Of a DNA stretch of 64,000 bases, positions 15,812 to 24,263 are shown in pieces. A program made the translations under genes and the position numbers. A model generated the notes under the pieces. The model was not told the DNA's origin. It made no database searches and worked only from the letters and a program-made list of their open reading frames with translations. Source of the DNA: Paenibacillus selenitireducens (GTDB taxonomy: Bacteria > Bacillota > Bacilli > Paenibacillales > Paenibacillaceae); NCBI RefSeq assembly GCF_002021565.1, contig NZ_MSZX01000005.1:372027-436026 (forward strand), written 5' to 3'. Position 1 is the stretch's first letter; the number at the start of each line of letters is the position of its first letter.

Positions 15812-18163
15812 ATGAAGAAACTTGCAGTATGGTTATGTACGACGCTGTTAATCACGATGTTGCCGCTATCGGCATTCGCTCAAGAGACAGAATCGTATGT
15901 GACAAGAGGACAGGTTGTCGATTATTTGCTGAATGCTGCTGATGATTACAACCCCGCGGTGAAGAAGGAAGATATTCTCAAAGGATATGGACAAGGGAAC
16001 TTGAACGAAGATCAACCCGTGTCCCGAATTGAAGCACTTATTATGCTTAATCGAGCTTTTTCGGACTTACCAGCACCAAAAGGTAATGATCTTCGTGTGG
16101 GGAACACAGCAGCCACATTTACCGATATCCCTGCTTGGGCGCAGCCAGAATTAGCTAAGCTTACAGCAGCTGGTGTTGTGAGCGGGTATCCAGACGGCCG
16201 GCTTGGTGTATCGGATAAAGTAACTAGTGAACAATTACGAACATTCGTGAATCGTGTTATTGCATTGGAAGGCTCCAATGCGCGAGATGATTATTATGAA
16301 TTCATTAATAAGAAATGGTTGAATGATTCCACGATCCCTGCTGGGGAAATGGGCAATGGTGTTTTTAATGAATTGATGAAAACCAACGATGATAAGATCA
16401 AGGACATCATTGATGAGCTGGTGAAGAAGCAGAACCCGCAAGGCTCTAAAGAACAGAAGATCGCAGACTATTACAAATCCGCGCTTGATGCGGAACAACG
16501 CAATAAACAAGGCATTGAACCTATTGCTGGGTATCTGCGTGCTTTTGACAATGCAACTTCGCTGAAGGAATTGTTCCAAGCGGGAACAGATCTTGAAGTT
16601 GCAACAGGCATCGGCACTTTGCTGCAATTCGCTGTCATGGCTGATGCGAAGAATAGTTCAACGAATGCGCTGTATGCAACAGGCTTGGCAGCAGGGCTTG
16701 ATAAGAACAGCTATGTTTCGGGCGATGAAAAAACGAAGAATACGTACATCAATTATATCGCTCAGCTTTTTGTGTTGTCAGGTGAGAAGGAACAAGCTGC
16801 GAAGGAACACGCAACGGCTGTATTCAATATGGAGAAGGAGCTTGCATCCGCTTCGCTGGACATTCAAGATCAAGGCGATGTGAACAAATATTACAATCTA
16901 TACGCCATTGATAAATTTACAGCGTTATATCCAACGGTTGATGTAGCAGGCTTCTTAAAATCTCTTCAGTTATCTCAAGTAGATAAGATCATTGTGACGG
17001 ATGTTGGATTAGCCAAGAAATCAGCTGAACTCTTGAAAGAAGAGAACTTAGGCACGCTGAAATCTTACGCCAAAGCAAGATTGCTGATGAGCTCGGGAGC
17101 CCTGCTGTCGGATAAATTCAGAGAGGCAAGCAATCAGTTCTCCGCTCAAATGTATGGGATTGAGGGGAAAAGAACGGATGAGCAAATCGCTGTCAGTGTG
17201 ACGAAATCTGCACTAAGTGATTATTTAGGGCAAGCGTTCGCAGAAAAACATTTTTCTAAAGAAGCGAAAAAAGATGTCGAACAAATGGTACATAGTTTCG
17301 TTACCGCGTATGAGAAGCGGATCCAGTCCCTAGATTGGATGTCCGATGCAACCAAGGCGAAGGCGATAAAGAAGCTAGAAAAGATGACGATCAAGATTGG
17401 ATACCCAGATCAATGGAAGAAGACACTGGATCAGGTATCGATTTCAACCTATGATAAAGGCGGTTCATTGTTTGCGAATACGGTCGCGATCAGTCTAGCT
17501 AAAAATAATGAACAGAGAGCTTCACTGGGGAAAGCCGTCGATAAAAGTGACTGGATCATGAGTGTGTATGATGTAAATGCGTACTACAATCCGTTGAATA
17601 ACGAGATCGTATTCCCAGCGGGCATTCTCCAATCGCCTTTCTATGATATTAAAGCGAAGCAAGAGACAAACTTGGGAGCCATTGGTATGGTGATCGCACA
17701 TGAAATAAGCCATGCATTTGATAACTTAGGATCTGCATACGATGAGAATGGGAATGCGAATAATTGGTGGACTGCAGAAGATTTAAAGAAATTCCAAGAG
17801 AAATGTAATGAAGTCATTGCATATTATGATCGTATCGAAGTTGTTCCTGGAGCTTATAATAACGGTCAGCTTACCGTAAGTGAGAACATCGCAGATCTCG
17901 GAGGGATGGCAGCATCTCTTCAAGTGGTTTCGCAGCTAGCGAATCCGGATTATAAAGCCTATTTCGAAGGAAATGCGATCATTTGGCGCTCGACGATGAC
18001 GAGAGAAATCGCCGCCTATTTGACGACAGTCGATACGCATTCCGCCAATAAGGTTCGTGTGAACCGTACCGTGTCCAATTTCCCGGAATTTTATAAAACC
18101 TATGGAGTGACGGAAAAGGATGCCATGTACGTAGCGCCTGAGAAGCGAGTGAGTATTTGGTAA
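15812..18163 (+). CDS. Cell-surface M13 (neprilysin-like) metallopeptidase with N-terminal SLH repeats
   Basis: This is a secreted 783-residue zinc peptidase that hydrolyses small peptides outside the cell. A signal peptide (to about residue 23, PLSAFA) is followed by two S-layer homology repeats (about residues 30-155, with FTDIPAWAQPELAKL and GVVSGYPDGRLG) that should bind the wall polymer. The M13 domain starts near residue 160 (DDYYEFINKKWL). The zinc site is HEISH at 630-634 plus E691 in ENIADLGG. The C terminus, MYVAPEKRVSIW, resembles the invariant M13 tail. The ATG at 15812 follows GAGGGAGG at optimal spacing. Most SLH anchors have three repeats; only two are clear here. Confidence 0.9.
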   Translation: MKKLAVWLCTTLLITMLPLSAFAQETESYVTRGQVVDYLLNAADDYNPAVKKEDILKGYGQGNLNEDQPVSRIEALIMLNRAFSDLPAPKGNDLRVGNTAATFTDIPAWAQPELAKLTAAGVVSGYPDGRLGVSDKVTSEQLRTFVNRVIALEGSNARDDYYEFINKKWLNDSTIPAGEMGNGVFNELMKTNDDKIKDIIDELVKKQNPQGSKEQKIADYYKSALDAEQRNKQGIEPIAGYLRAFDNATSLKELFQAGTDLEVATGIGTLLQFAVMADAKNSSTNALYATGLAAGLDKNSYVSGDEKTKNTYINYIAQLFVLSGEKEQAAKEHATAVFNMEKELASASLDIQDQGDVNKYYNLYAIDKFTALYPTVDVAGFLKSLQLSQVDKIIVTDVGLAKKSAELLKEENLGTLKSYAKARLLMSSGALLSDKFREASNQFSAQMYGIEGKRTDEQIAVSVTKSALSDYLGQAFAEKHFSKEAKKDVEQMVHSFVTAYEKRIQSLDWMSDATKAKAIKKLEKMTIKIGYPDQWKKTLDQVSISTYDKGGSLFANTVAISLAKNNEQRASLGKAVDKSDWIMSVYDVNAYYNPLNNEIVFPAGILQSPFYDIKAKQETNLGAIGMVIAHEISHAFDNLGSAYDENGNANNWWTAEDLKKFQEKCNEVIAYYDRIEVVPGAYNNGQLTVSENIADLGGMAASLQVVSQLANPDYKAYFEGNAIIWRSTMTREIAAYLTTVDTHSANKVRVNRTVSNFPEFYKTYGVTEKDAMYVAPEKRVSIW

Positions 18164-18190
18164 TCAATTGAAAAATTAAATCAAGATATG

Positions 18191-18246
18191 ACTCCGTTTC
18201 CAAAGGCTGTGAACTCATCACAGCTGAGGTGAAACGGGGTTTTTTT
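18191..18246 (+). terminator. Rho-independent terminator after the M13 peptidase gene
   Basis: ACTCCGTTTC (18191-18200) pairs with GAAACGGGGT (18231-18240). An inner stem GGCTGTGA/TCACAGCT extends it, and seven T residues follow. Confidence 0.9.
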
Positions 18247-18374
18247 ATTGACCAGAATTAGGGAGGTCATCATTTCGGCGCGTACGCATCCATTTTACTG
18301 GGCGATGGGTTTGTGTTAGAATGCTCCTAAAATGTAAAAATGGTTCAAGGATTGAATTCATCGGGGGTTTAGTT

Positions 18375-19091
18375 ATGAAAAAAGTATTGTTTTGGGATTT
18401 TGATGGTACCCTTGGTGGTCGAATTGACGGTCTGTATGGACGAGCTTGGAGTGCATCGATGTGGGAAGCTTTACAAATGATGAACCTGCATGAGAAGACG
18501 ACAGTAGAAGATATTTTGGCGCATTTAGAACAAGGATTTCCGTGGCAAGAGCCTGAGATTCCGCATCTCCATCTACATACACCAGCGTTATGGTGGGAGC
18601 ACATCTGCAAGATTTTTCAGAAGATTTATATATCGCTAGGGTATTCACCTGAATTGGCTGTGACGCTCTCCGCGATTGCTAAGGATAAATATGTGGATCT
18701 TAGCCGATGGGAATTGTATCCGGATACGATGCCGGTGTTAAGAGAACTTGCTGCAGAGGGATGGACGCATTATATCGTATCAAATCATGTGCCTGAATTG
18801 CGCGTGATCGTAGAACATTTGGGGTTGAAGCCGCTCATTGAAGATGTCATTAACTCGGCTGAAGTGGGATATGAGAAGCCGAATCAGGAGATTTTCCGTA
18901 TTGCGTTACGCCAAGCAGGGGAGCCTGAGCAAGTGTGGATGATTGGAGATAATATTGTCGCGGATGTATTAGGTGCTCAATCCGTGGGGATTCCATCGAT
19001 TCTGGTTCGTCATTCGGACCCAAGAGCTGCGCATCAATTCCAAGATTTTTATGGCGTTCTTACGTTCCTGCGTGATAGTATACATAAATAA
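18375..19091 (+). CDS. HAD-superfamily hydrolase (subfamily IA)
   Basis: This is a 238-residue phosphatase-like protein. Motif I is LFWDFDGTLGG at the N terminus, motif II is HYIVSNH, the motif III lysine lies in GYEKPNQEIF, and motif IV is MIGDNIVADVLGAQ. The start ATG lies 7 nt after CGGGGGT; the frame opens earlier at 18321 but without a ribosome binding site. The last four codons and the stop lie inside a 28-bp dif-like site (19077-19104), so the 3' end may have been rebuilt by recombination. The substrate is unknown. Confidence 0.86.
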   Translation: MKKVLFWDFDGTLGGRIDGLYGRAWSASMWEALQMMNLHEKTTVEDILAHLEQGFPWQEPEIPHLHLHTPALWWEHICKIFQKIYISLGYSPELAVTLSAIAKDKYVDLSRWELYPDTMPVLRELAAEGWTHYIVSNHVPELRVIVEHLGLKPLIEDVINSAEVGYEKPNQEIFRIALRQAGEPEQVWMIGDNIVADVLGAQSVGIPSILVRHSDPRAAHQFQDFYGVLTFLRDSIHK

Positions 19092-19104
19092 TATTATGTT
19101 AACT
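19077..19104 (+). other. dif-like recombination site A
   Basis: This is a 28-bp sequence in the exact register of XerC/XerD dif sites: a left arm AGTATACATAA, a 6-bp centre, and a right arm TTATGTTAACT. The right arm is nearly that of E. coli dif (TTATGTTAAAT) and matches sites B (23262) and C (37019). It overlaps the 3' end of the HAD gene. Use as a crossover site is inferred. Confidence 0.65.
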
Positions 19105-19117
19105 AATTGGAGATTAC

Positions 19118-19924
19118 ATGATGAAATTTGTTAAGCAGTTATGGTTGTTCGGTTGGCAGCAGGCATTAAGCTGCGTGTTTCCCGTTATTATCTTTGCGAC
19201 GTTAGCCATTTCCAAGGTGATCACCATTCCATATCTTCATCGCTATGATGTGATCTTATTGATTTGCCTTCTTGCACAAGTCGCGATGCTGAAATTCAAG
19301 CTGGAGACTTGGGATGAACTCAAGGTGATCACATTATTTCACATCATTGGACTCATGCTTGAACTGTATAAGGTTCATATGGGATCGTGGTCTTATCCGG
19401 AAGAAGCATGGACGAAGATTGGAGGCGTTCCCCTATATAGCGGGTTTATGTATGCTAGTGTGGCAAGTTATCTCTGCCAGGCTTGGCGGCGGTTTGATAT
19501 CTATTTTCACAATTGGCCGCCGCAGATCATAGCGATATCCATCGGGGCGTGTATCTATCTGAATTTCTTCATCCATCACTTTCTTATGGATTTCAGATGG
19601 ATTTTGATCGCCGTCTTGTTCGTTGCATTCTTTCGTTCGAGGGTATATTTTACGGTGGGGAAAGAGCGATATCATATGCCTGTGATCCTGTCTTATTTTC
19701 TCGTCGCGTTCTTTATCTGGGTGGCTGAAAATATTTCAACCTTGCTTGGAGCGTGGAAATATCCGGATCAGATGCATCATTGGACTTGGGTTCATTGGGG
19801 GAAATTAACCTCATGGTTTTTACTCGTGATCATCAGTTTTATTATTGTTACGCAATTAAAACAAATTAAAAAGCGCGGGCAAAACCACATTAGCGTAGAG
19901 GAGCCGAAGTCTTTGATACCCTAG
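19118..19924 (+). CDS. DUF817 family integral membrane protein
   Basis: This is a 268-residue protein with about eight hydrophobic segments. The block WDELKVITLFHIIGLMLELY followed by KVHMGSWSYPE is characteristic of DUF817, an uncharacterised bacterial membrane family. Conserved aromatic and histidine residues (HHFLMDFRW, MHHWTWVHWGK) are visible. The start is ATG 19118 or 19121, after TTGGAG. It begins just after dif-like site A and ends before a bidirectional terminator. Function is unknown. Confidence 0.8.
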   Translation: MMKFVKQLWLFGWQQALSCVFPVIIFATLAISKVITIPYLHRYDVILLICLLAQVAMLKFKLETWDELKVITLFHIIGLMLELYKVHMGSWSYPEEAWTKIGGVPLYSGFMYASVASYLCQAWRRFDIYFHNWPPQIIAISIGACIYLNFFIHHFLMDFRWILIAVLFVAFFRSRVYFTVGKERYHMPVILSYFLVAFFIWVAENISTLLGAWKYPDQMHHWTWVHWGKLTSWFLLVIISFIIVTQLKQIKKRGQNHISVEEPKSLIP

Positions 19925-19945
19925 TGTGTGACATGCCCCCATGTA

Positions 19946-19986
19946 AAAACGCCAAGCCTCCTGGATCGTAGGAGACTTGGCGTTTT
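19946..19986. terminator. Bidirectional terminator between DUF817 and bluB
   Basis: AAAACGCCAAG (19946-19956) pairs with CTTGGCGTTTT (19976-19986), with an inner CTCCT/AGGAG stem. The A and T tracts serve both convergent genes. Confidence 0.88.
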
Positions 19987-20010
19987 ATATTTCTTCGAAG
20001 CAGACGAGTA

Positions 20011-20667
20011 TTACTCGCGGGGGTTACCCCATTTTCCATTATAAATGAGCTTATTTAACTCTCTCCGACGCTCCCAATCATTGATTTCCAAGATCGGACG
20101 GTCAGGATAAGAATCGGTATAACCTAGAGAGATAAGGGCGACTGGATCGATATGCGGCGGGATCTCAAGAATTCGACGAACATCGTTTTTCTTATAGAAG
20201 CTGACCCATCCCATCGCAATACCTTCTGCGTATGCTGCAAGCCACATATTCTGGATGGCACAGCTTACGGACATCATATCGGTCTCAGGGATCGAATTTC
20301 TTCCAAGGACATGGTCACCTGCACGAGAGGGGTCGCATGTCACACAGATCGTCAGCGGAGCTTCTTGGATCCCGGCAATCTTCAATTCTAGGAATTTTAG
20401 GTCTCTATCCGTATCCTCGTAATGTATTGCTAACGCACGGCGTTCTTTGTCTACGATATGAGCAAGTTCACGCTTCGTGTCTTGATCATCGATTAAGATG
20501 AAATTCCAGGGTTGCATGAATCCGACAGAAGGTGCATGGTGTGCGCTTTCAAGTATGTTCTCTAACGCTTCGCCCGGAAGGGGATCAGGTAAGAAAGTCC
20601 GAATATCTCGGCGCTTGAATATCGCTTTATAGACACCTTGTTTTTCTTCTGGTGTTAAGTGTTCCAT
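20011..20667 (-). CDS. bluB: 5,6-dimethylbenzimidazole synthase
   Basis: This flavin-destructase breaks FMN with oxygen to 5,6-dimethylbenzimidazole, the lower ligand of vitamin B12. It is a 218-residue nitroreductase-fold protein. The BluB-specific blocks are FKRRDIRTFLPDPLP, the AHHAPSVGFMQPWNF flavin site, and MAYAEGI-like AAYAEGIAMGWVSFY. GGAGGT about 8 nt upstream supports the start. No other cobalamin genes are nearby, and I see no cobalamin riboswitch upstream, which is unusual for a lone bluB. A generic nitroreductase is possible but less likely given the SVGFMQPW block. Confidence 0.87.
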   Translation of the reverse strand: MEHLTPEEKQGVYKAIFKRRDIRTFLPDPLPGEALENILESAHHAPSVGFMQPWNFILIDDQDTKRELAHIVDKERRALAIHYEDTDRDLKFLELKIAGIQEAPLTICVTCDPSRAGDHVLGRNSIPETDMMSVSCAIQNMWLAAYAEGIAMGWVSFYKKNDVRRILEIPPHIDPVALISLGYTDSYPDRPILEINDWERRRELNKLIYNGKWGNPRE

Positions 20668-20816
20668 CGTTTGATTACCTCCATTGCTGAATGAATGCTA
20701 TGCTTAAATTGTAGCTTGTTGGCAGGAGCAATACAACTTATTATAGAAAGAGAAGTACATCATAACGTATTCGCCGGTAGGAAAGTGGTGTAGGTTAGGG
20801 GATATCTTGAATAATA

Positions 20817-20928
20817 TTAATGATGTTAAATAAAATGATTGATTAAATTAACGTCATTAACTATTATCCGAGAAGTTTGTGGAATCCCTGCAACAGTAGG
20901 GTATAAGCCGATTGTTTAATGATGTTAA
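20817..20928. repeat. Three copies of a TTAAYGAYGTTAA dyad in a 409-nt gene-poor gap
   Basis: TTAATGATGTTAA occurs at 20817-20829 and again, identical, at 20916-20928. A near-inverse, TTAACGTCATTAA, lies at 20848-20860. Each copy is close to palindromic. They look like operators or regulator half-sites but belong to no obvious intact gene. The rest of 20668-21076 holds only a 23-codon relic. Confidence 0.45.
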
Positions 20929-20975
20929 ATATAAGGATTAGTGTTATTTATGTCGCTGATTAAAGAGGTGGAGCC

Positions 20976-21047
20976 ATGAAAGTTGTCGAAGTAACACGAT
21001 TCGGTGGGGAACACAATTACATATCGGACAAAGGGTCATCCAAATAA
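20976..21047 (+). pseudogene. 23-codon relic of a quinone-oxidoreductase-like gene start
   Basis: An AGAGGTGG ribosome binding site precedes an ORF whose peptide starts MKVVEVTRFGG, the usual N terminus of zinc-independent quinone oxidoreductases (MKAIxVxxFGGPE). It then departs from the family and stops. This may be the stump of a deleted gene. The peptide is too short to be sure. Confidence 0.35.
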
Positions 21048-21076
21048 ATGAATGCTACAAGGAGAATGAATTAACA

Positions 21077-21325
21077 ATGATTATTCCAATGAAACTACCC
21101 AAAGAACAGAAAGAAATGATCATTCGCAACGTCCAGATGTATTTTGAGAATGAACGGGATGAGACCATAGGGGATCTAGCCGCTGAAGGTTTTATTGATT
21201 TTATGATCAAGGAACTAGGACCTCATCTTTATAATAAAGGGATTGCAGATGCAAGAACGGTCTTGATCCAGAAAACAACGCAATTAGAAGATGAACTGTA
21301 TTCGCTTGAGAAACGCATCAAATAA
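21077..21325 (+). CDS. DUF2164 family small protein
   Basis: This is an 82-residue, soluble, helical protein. The pattern LPKEQKEMIIRNVQMYFENE, then GDLAAEGFIDFMIKELGPHLYNKGI, matches DUF2164, a small family of unknown function in bacilli and proteobacteria. The C terminus looks coiled-coil-like. AAGGAG lies about 12 nt before the ATG. Its end overlaps a decayed araC-type gene on the other strand. Confidence 0.8.
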   Translation: MIIPMKLPKEQKEMIIRNVQMYFENERDETIGDLAAEGFIDFMIKELGPHLYNKGIADARTVLIQKTTQLEDELYSLEKRIK

Positions 21326-21610
21326 TTACGTCTCTTTTTCGAAAAGTACCAGGCGTTAATGCGGTATACTTCTTAAATACGCGATGAAAATGAGGAAGAC
21401 TCTCGAACCCGCATATCCGCGATGGCTTGAATGGTGTATGAGGATTCATGGAGAAGCTTCTTCGCGTTAATCACCCGCTTCACATGAATATAATCGGTTA
21501 GACATAGGCCTGTCATTTGCTTAAACACGCGGCTGAAATGTTCCGGACTTGCAAGCGCTTCTTGCGATAAGACGGATAAGGTGAGCTATTGATCGAAATG
21601 CAAAGCGATA
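21318..21610 (-). pseudogene. Decayed AraC-family regulator, C-terminal HTH fragment
   Basis: Read on the minus strand, the fragment encodes LTLSVLSQEALASPEHFSRV, then FKQMTGLCLTDYIHVKRV and INAKKLLHESSYTIQAIAD, and in the next frame CGFESLPHFHRVFKKYTALT and PGTFRKRD. Together these are the two helix-turn-helix motifs of an AraC regulator. There is a frameshift between the motifs near 21415 and an in-frame TAG just upstream near 21585. The effector domain is missing. It probably once regulated the fucU locus next to it. Confidence 0.8.
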
Positions 21611-21710
21611 ACTAGATTCTTGCTATGTTTATATCAAAATTCGAAATATCTTATTCAAATCCGTACGATATAATAAGAATATCACAAATTTTATGTAAAG
21701 GGTGTCAGCT

Positions 21711-22145
21711 ATGTTGAAAGGGATTTCAAATCTTATATCGCCAGAATTATTAAAAGTACTCATGGAAATGGGACATGGAGATACCATTCTTCTCGCAGAC
21801 GGTAACTTTCCAGCTGCAAGTCATGCCACGCGCCTTATTCGTGCAGATGGTCATGGAATACCTGAATTATTAGATGCCATGCTCAAGCTATTTCCTTTAG
21901 ATCAATACGTGGATCAGCCGGTCGCTCTAATGGATCGCGTTACCGGGGATGATATCCCAACACCGATCTGGGATGAATATGCACAAATCATCGAACGTCA
22001 TGAGGGTCACCCTGTATCCTTCGACAAGATTGAACGCTTCGCTTTCTATGAAGAATCCAAAAAGTGTTATGCCATCGTGGCAACAGGCGAAAGTGCACAA
22101 TATGCCAATCTCATCCTCAAAAAAGGAGTGATTAAGCCCCAATGA
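21711..22145 (+). CDS. fucU: RbsD/FucU family sugar mutarotase
   Basis: This 144-residue cytoplasmic enzyme interconverts anomers of L-fucose or a similar pyranose. The family pattern is visible: LKGISNLISPELLKVLMEMG, GDTILLADGNFPA with the catalytic-site histidine after it, and a C-terminal YAIVATGESAQYANLILKKG. The last block, with E-x2-x-YAN, is FucU-like rather than RbsD-like. ATG 21711 follows AAAGGG. It overlaps the amidohydrolase gene by 4 nt (ATGA), so the two form an operon for a deoxysugar, probably fucose or rhamnose. Confidence 0.85.
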   Translation: MLKGISNLISPELLKVLMEMGHGDTILLADGNFPAASHATRLIRADGHGIPELLDAMLKLFPLDQYVDQPVALMDRVTGDDIPTPIWDEYAQIIERHEGHPVSFDKIERFAFYEESKKCYAIVATGESAQYANLILKKGVIKPQ

Positions 22146-22984
22146 AGATGAGACGAATTGATGCACATCAGCATTATTGGAGTTTACAGCGGGATGATTA
22201 TGGTTGGATCACGCCAGAGCTTCCCGTGTTATATCGTAATTATTTGCCGGATGATTTGGAACCACATCTTCAGGATCATCAGATCGATGGAACGATTGTT
22301 GTGCAAGCCGCCGCAACTCTTGCTGAGACGGACTATATGCTAGAATTAGCCGCTTCAACAGAACGGATTCTGGGCGTCGTAGGGTGGTTAGATGTCCTGG
22401 CACCCGACTATCAAGAGCAACTTGCTAGATTCCAGCAGCATCCGAAATTCGTCGGCGTTCGCATCATGATTCAAGAAATGGAAGATAGCGATGAAGTCCT
22501 TACACCTGGGTATTTTCATGCGATGAAGTATTTCGCGGAAATCGGGTTGCCGGTAGATTTGCTATGTAAGTCTACGCAGTTACATTCTGTCGTCGAATTG
22601 CTGCGAATCGTACCCGATCTGCATGCTGTCATCGATCATATCGCAAAACCGCAAATCGCAGCACAAGTCTATGAACCTTGGAAATCGCAAATGGCTGAGA
22701 TTGCTTCAAACCCGCATATCTATTGTAAGCTCTCAGGCATGGTAACCGAAGCGGATCACCAAGCTTGGAAGAGGGAGCAGATCACGGAATATATTCAGCA
22801 CGCCATCAACCTTTTTGGCAAAGAGCGGATTATGTTCGGAAGCGATTGGCCAGTGTGTTTGTTGGCGGCTGATTACGATGAGGTCATACAATTGCTTGAG
22901 CAATCCTTGGATACATCTTTCACCGAAGAAGACCGTGCAAAATTGTTCGGTAGCAATGCGGCGAGCTTTTATCGCTTAACTTAA
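22142..22984 (+). CDS. Amidohydrolase, L-fuconolactone/L-rhamnono-lactone hydrolase type
   Basis: This is a 280-residue metal-dependent hydrolase of the COG3618 group, which opens aldonolactones such as L-fucono-1,5-lactone. The N-terminal metal site is RIDAHQHYWS. Later sites are VIDHIAKPQI near residue 160 and MFGSDWPVCLLAADY near residue 235, with the catalytic Asp. The overlap with fucU suggests an oxidative fucose route, but the expected fucose dehydrogenase and dehydratase are not here. The locus looks like a remnant of a larger cluster. Confidence 0.85.
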   Translation: MKMRRIDAHQHYWSLQRDDYGWITPELPVLYRNYLPDDLEPHLQDHQIDGTIVVQAAATLAETDYMLELAASTERILGVVGWLDVLAPDYQEQLARFQQHPKFVGVRIMIQEMEDSDEVLTPGYFHAMKYFAEIGLPVDLLCKSTQLHSVVELLRIVPDLHAVIDHIAKPQIAAQVYEPWKSQMAEIASNPHIYCKLSGMVTEADHQAWKREQITEYIQHAINLFGKERIMFGSDWPVCLLAADYDEVIQLLEQSLDTSFTEEDRAKLFGSNAASFYRLT

Positions 22985-23107
22985 CGGGAAAGAAGTGTCA
23001 CGCATGTCAAAGTATAGCGTCGTGTAATCGGCAAGTTTCATACAGAAGCAATGGGAAATTCAATAAACATACAATAGACGGCCAACAGACGGGTAAAGTA
23101 TGCAAAG

Positions 23108-23135
23108 GGATACCAAACGATACGGTATCCTTTTT
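23108..23135 (+). terminator. Terminator after the fucU-lactonase operon
   Basis: GGATACC (23108-23114) pairs with GGTATCC (23124-23130), followed by TTTTTA. Confidence 0.8.
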
Positions 23136-23145
23136 ATTTCTTTTA

Positions 23146-23250
23146 CTAGATTTGGATACCGCTCGGGCATCCTTTGACGAGATGATTCCAACTTTTCAAT
23201 CTTGGTTGCAACCTGGCAGCGGGGTCATTAAAGCGATGGTTGAGATCTAG
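23146..23250 (+). pseudogene. Unidentified 3' gene fragment
   Basis: An open stretch of 34 codons with protein-like composition (FDEMIPTFQSWLQPGSGVIK) ends at TAG 23248-23250, 11 nt before dif-like site B. It has no start or ribosome binding site and follows a terminator. It may be the tail of a gene lost when the module was assembled. The family is not recognised. Confidence 0.3.
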
Positions 23251-23261
23251 TTGTTACATTA

Positions 23262-23289
23262 AGATTACATAACATATATTATGTTAACT
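23262..23289 (+). other. dif-like recombination site B
   Basis: This is a 28-bp dif-format site with left arm AGATTACATAA, a 6-bp centre, and right arm TTATGTTAACT, identical in the right arm to site A and in the same orientation. It precedes the Tn3-like element by 26 bp. Confidence 0.65.
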
Positions 23290-23300
23290 AATTCGAGAGG

Positions 23301-23310
23301 GAATCCGATC
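23301..23310 (+). terminator. Left arm of a terminator split by the transposon
   Basis: GAATCCGATC here pairs over all ten bases (one G-U) with GATCGGGTTC at 27841-27850, which is followed by TTTGTCTTTTT. Removing the element and one TACAT copy restores a normal hairpin with an 11-nt loop. Confidence 0.7.
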
Positions 23311-23315
23311 TACAT

Positions 23316-23353
23316 GGGGTACCGCCAACAAAACGCGAAAAACGTACGCTAAG
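23316..23353 (+). repeat. Left 38-bp terminal inverted repeat of the Tn3-like element
   Basis: It begins GGGGTACCGCC and ends GTACGCTAAG. It differs from the right end at four positions. TACAT precedes it. Confidence 0.88.
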
Positions 23354-23399
23354 CGAAATATTCATTTCATAAGCCGAATATTCCGTACGCTAAGGAAAT

Positions 23400-23882
23400 C
23401 CGGCCCATCATTTTTGTTTCAATAACATTATTCTTCATTTGATTGTTGTTTGAGCGGTCGTAACCTTTCAAAGAAGTAATTTGTTTCAAATCAAACTCAT
23501 ATTCACCTAAAAAATTAACGTGTTCACATCCAAGTGGAGAAATATGCTTCAACAATTCCTCATTCAACTGTTTCTTGCTCTTCCTAAATTCCGTAGCTTA
23601 GGTCAAATAGACCGTATTCCAGACACTGATCGCATTGATAAGGATATTTAATGCGCTGGCTCGTTGGAGTTGGTCTTGCAGAGCGCGTTCACGTTGCTCG
23701 CCATGTTTACCGAAAAATATTGCTCTGGCCAAAGAGTTCATGGCTTCGCCTTTGTTCAAACCCCGGTGAATTTTTCGCCGTAGTACCTCGCTCGAAAGGT
23801 AGTCCAGGATATATCCTTTAATCGTGTTTAGGCTTTTATTGCTCGCTTTGAGGTAGGCAGAAAACGCATCGATCCTGCTCAT
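23400..23882 (-). pseudogene. tnpA: Tn3-family transposase (tnpA), C-terminal fragment
   Basis: The minus strand carries the end of a Tn3-type DDE transposase: [40 protein letters not shown], and [20 protein letters not shown] followed by VWNTVYLT. An in-frame TAA replaces the family lysine after YLT (near 23598). Beyond it the same frame continues with EELLKHISPLGCEHVNFLGE and YEFDLKQIT, the normal C terminus. Over 800 N-terminal residues, including two of the catalytic acids, are missing. The gene is dead, but its family fits the element's ends. Confidence 0.88.
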
Positions 23883-24263
23883 GCTTCATATCACCCACTT
23901 CATCTGTATTTTTTCTGTACAATTGATTTCTTCTATGCTCTCTTCTTTCGACGGCTACTACTCTGGCCTTAAAATAATGGCTTCGCCCTCATGTAAATTC
24001 CGCTCCCCAAAAAGCTATTATGCGTCTCTAACTGTGTCTTCGTCATGATCCCGGTACACCGTAAGTTTTTCAACGTCCTTTGCTTTGAAAAATGGGTGTC
24101 TATGGCAAAAACATTTTATAAAATCAAACTTGGCTGACCCAATCCGGAAGAATCGGATCGACAAGTTGCATCTGCTTAAACGTAATCGTCAAAAACCATC
24201 AACGAGGCTGCGTGTTGGAAAATTGTGTATAATTATATAGGATTATATAACGGAGGTGGAGAA

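Noticed and set aside
20668-21076. Cobalamin riboswitch expected before bluB
   Set aside because: No B12-box-like sequence was seen on the minus strand. Only the TTAAYGAYGTTAA repeats are there.
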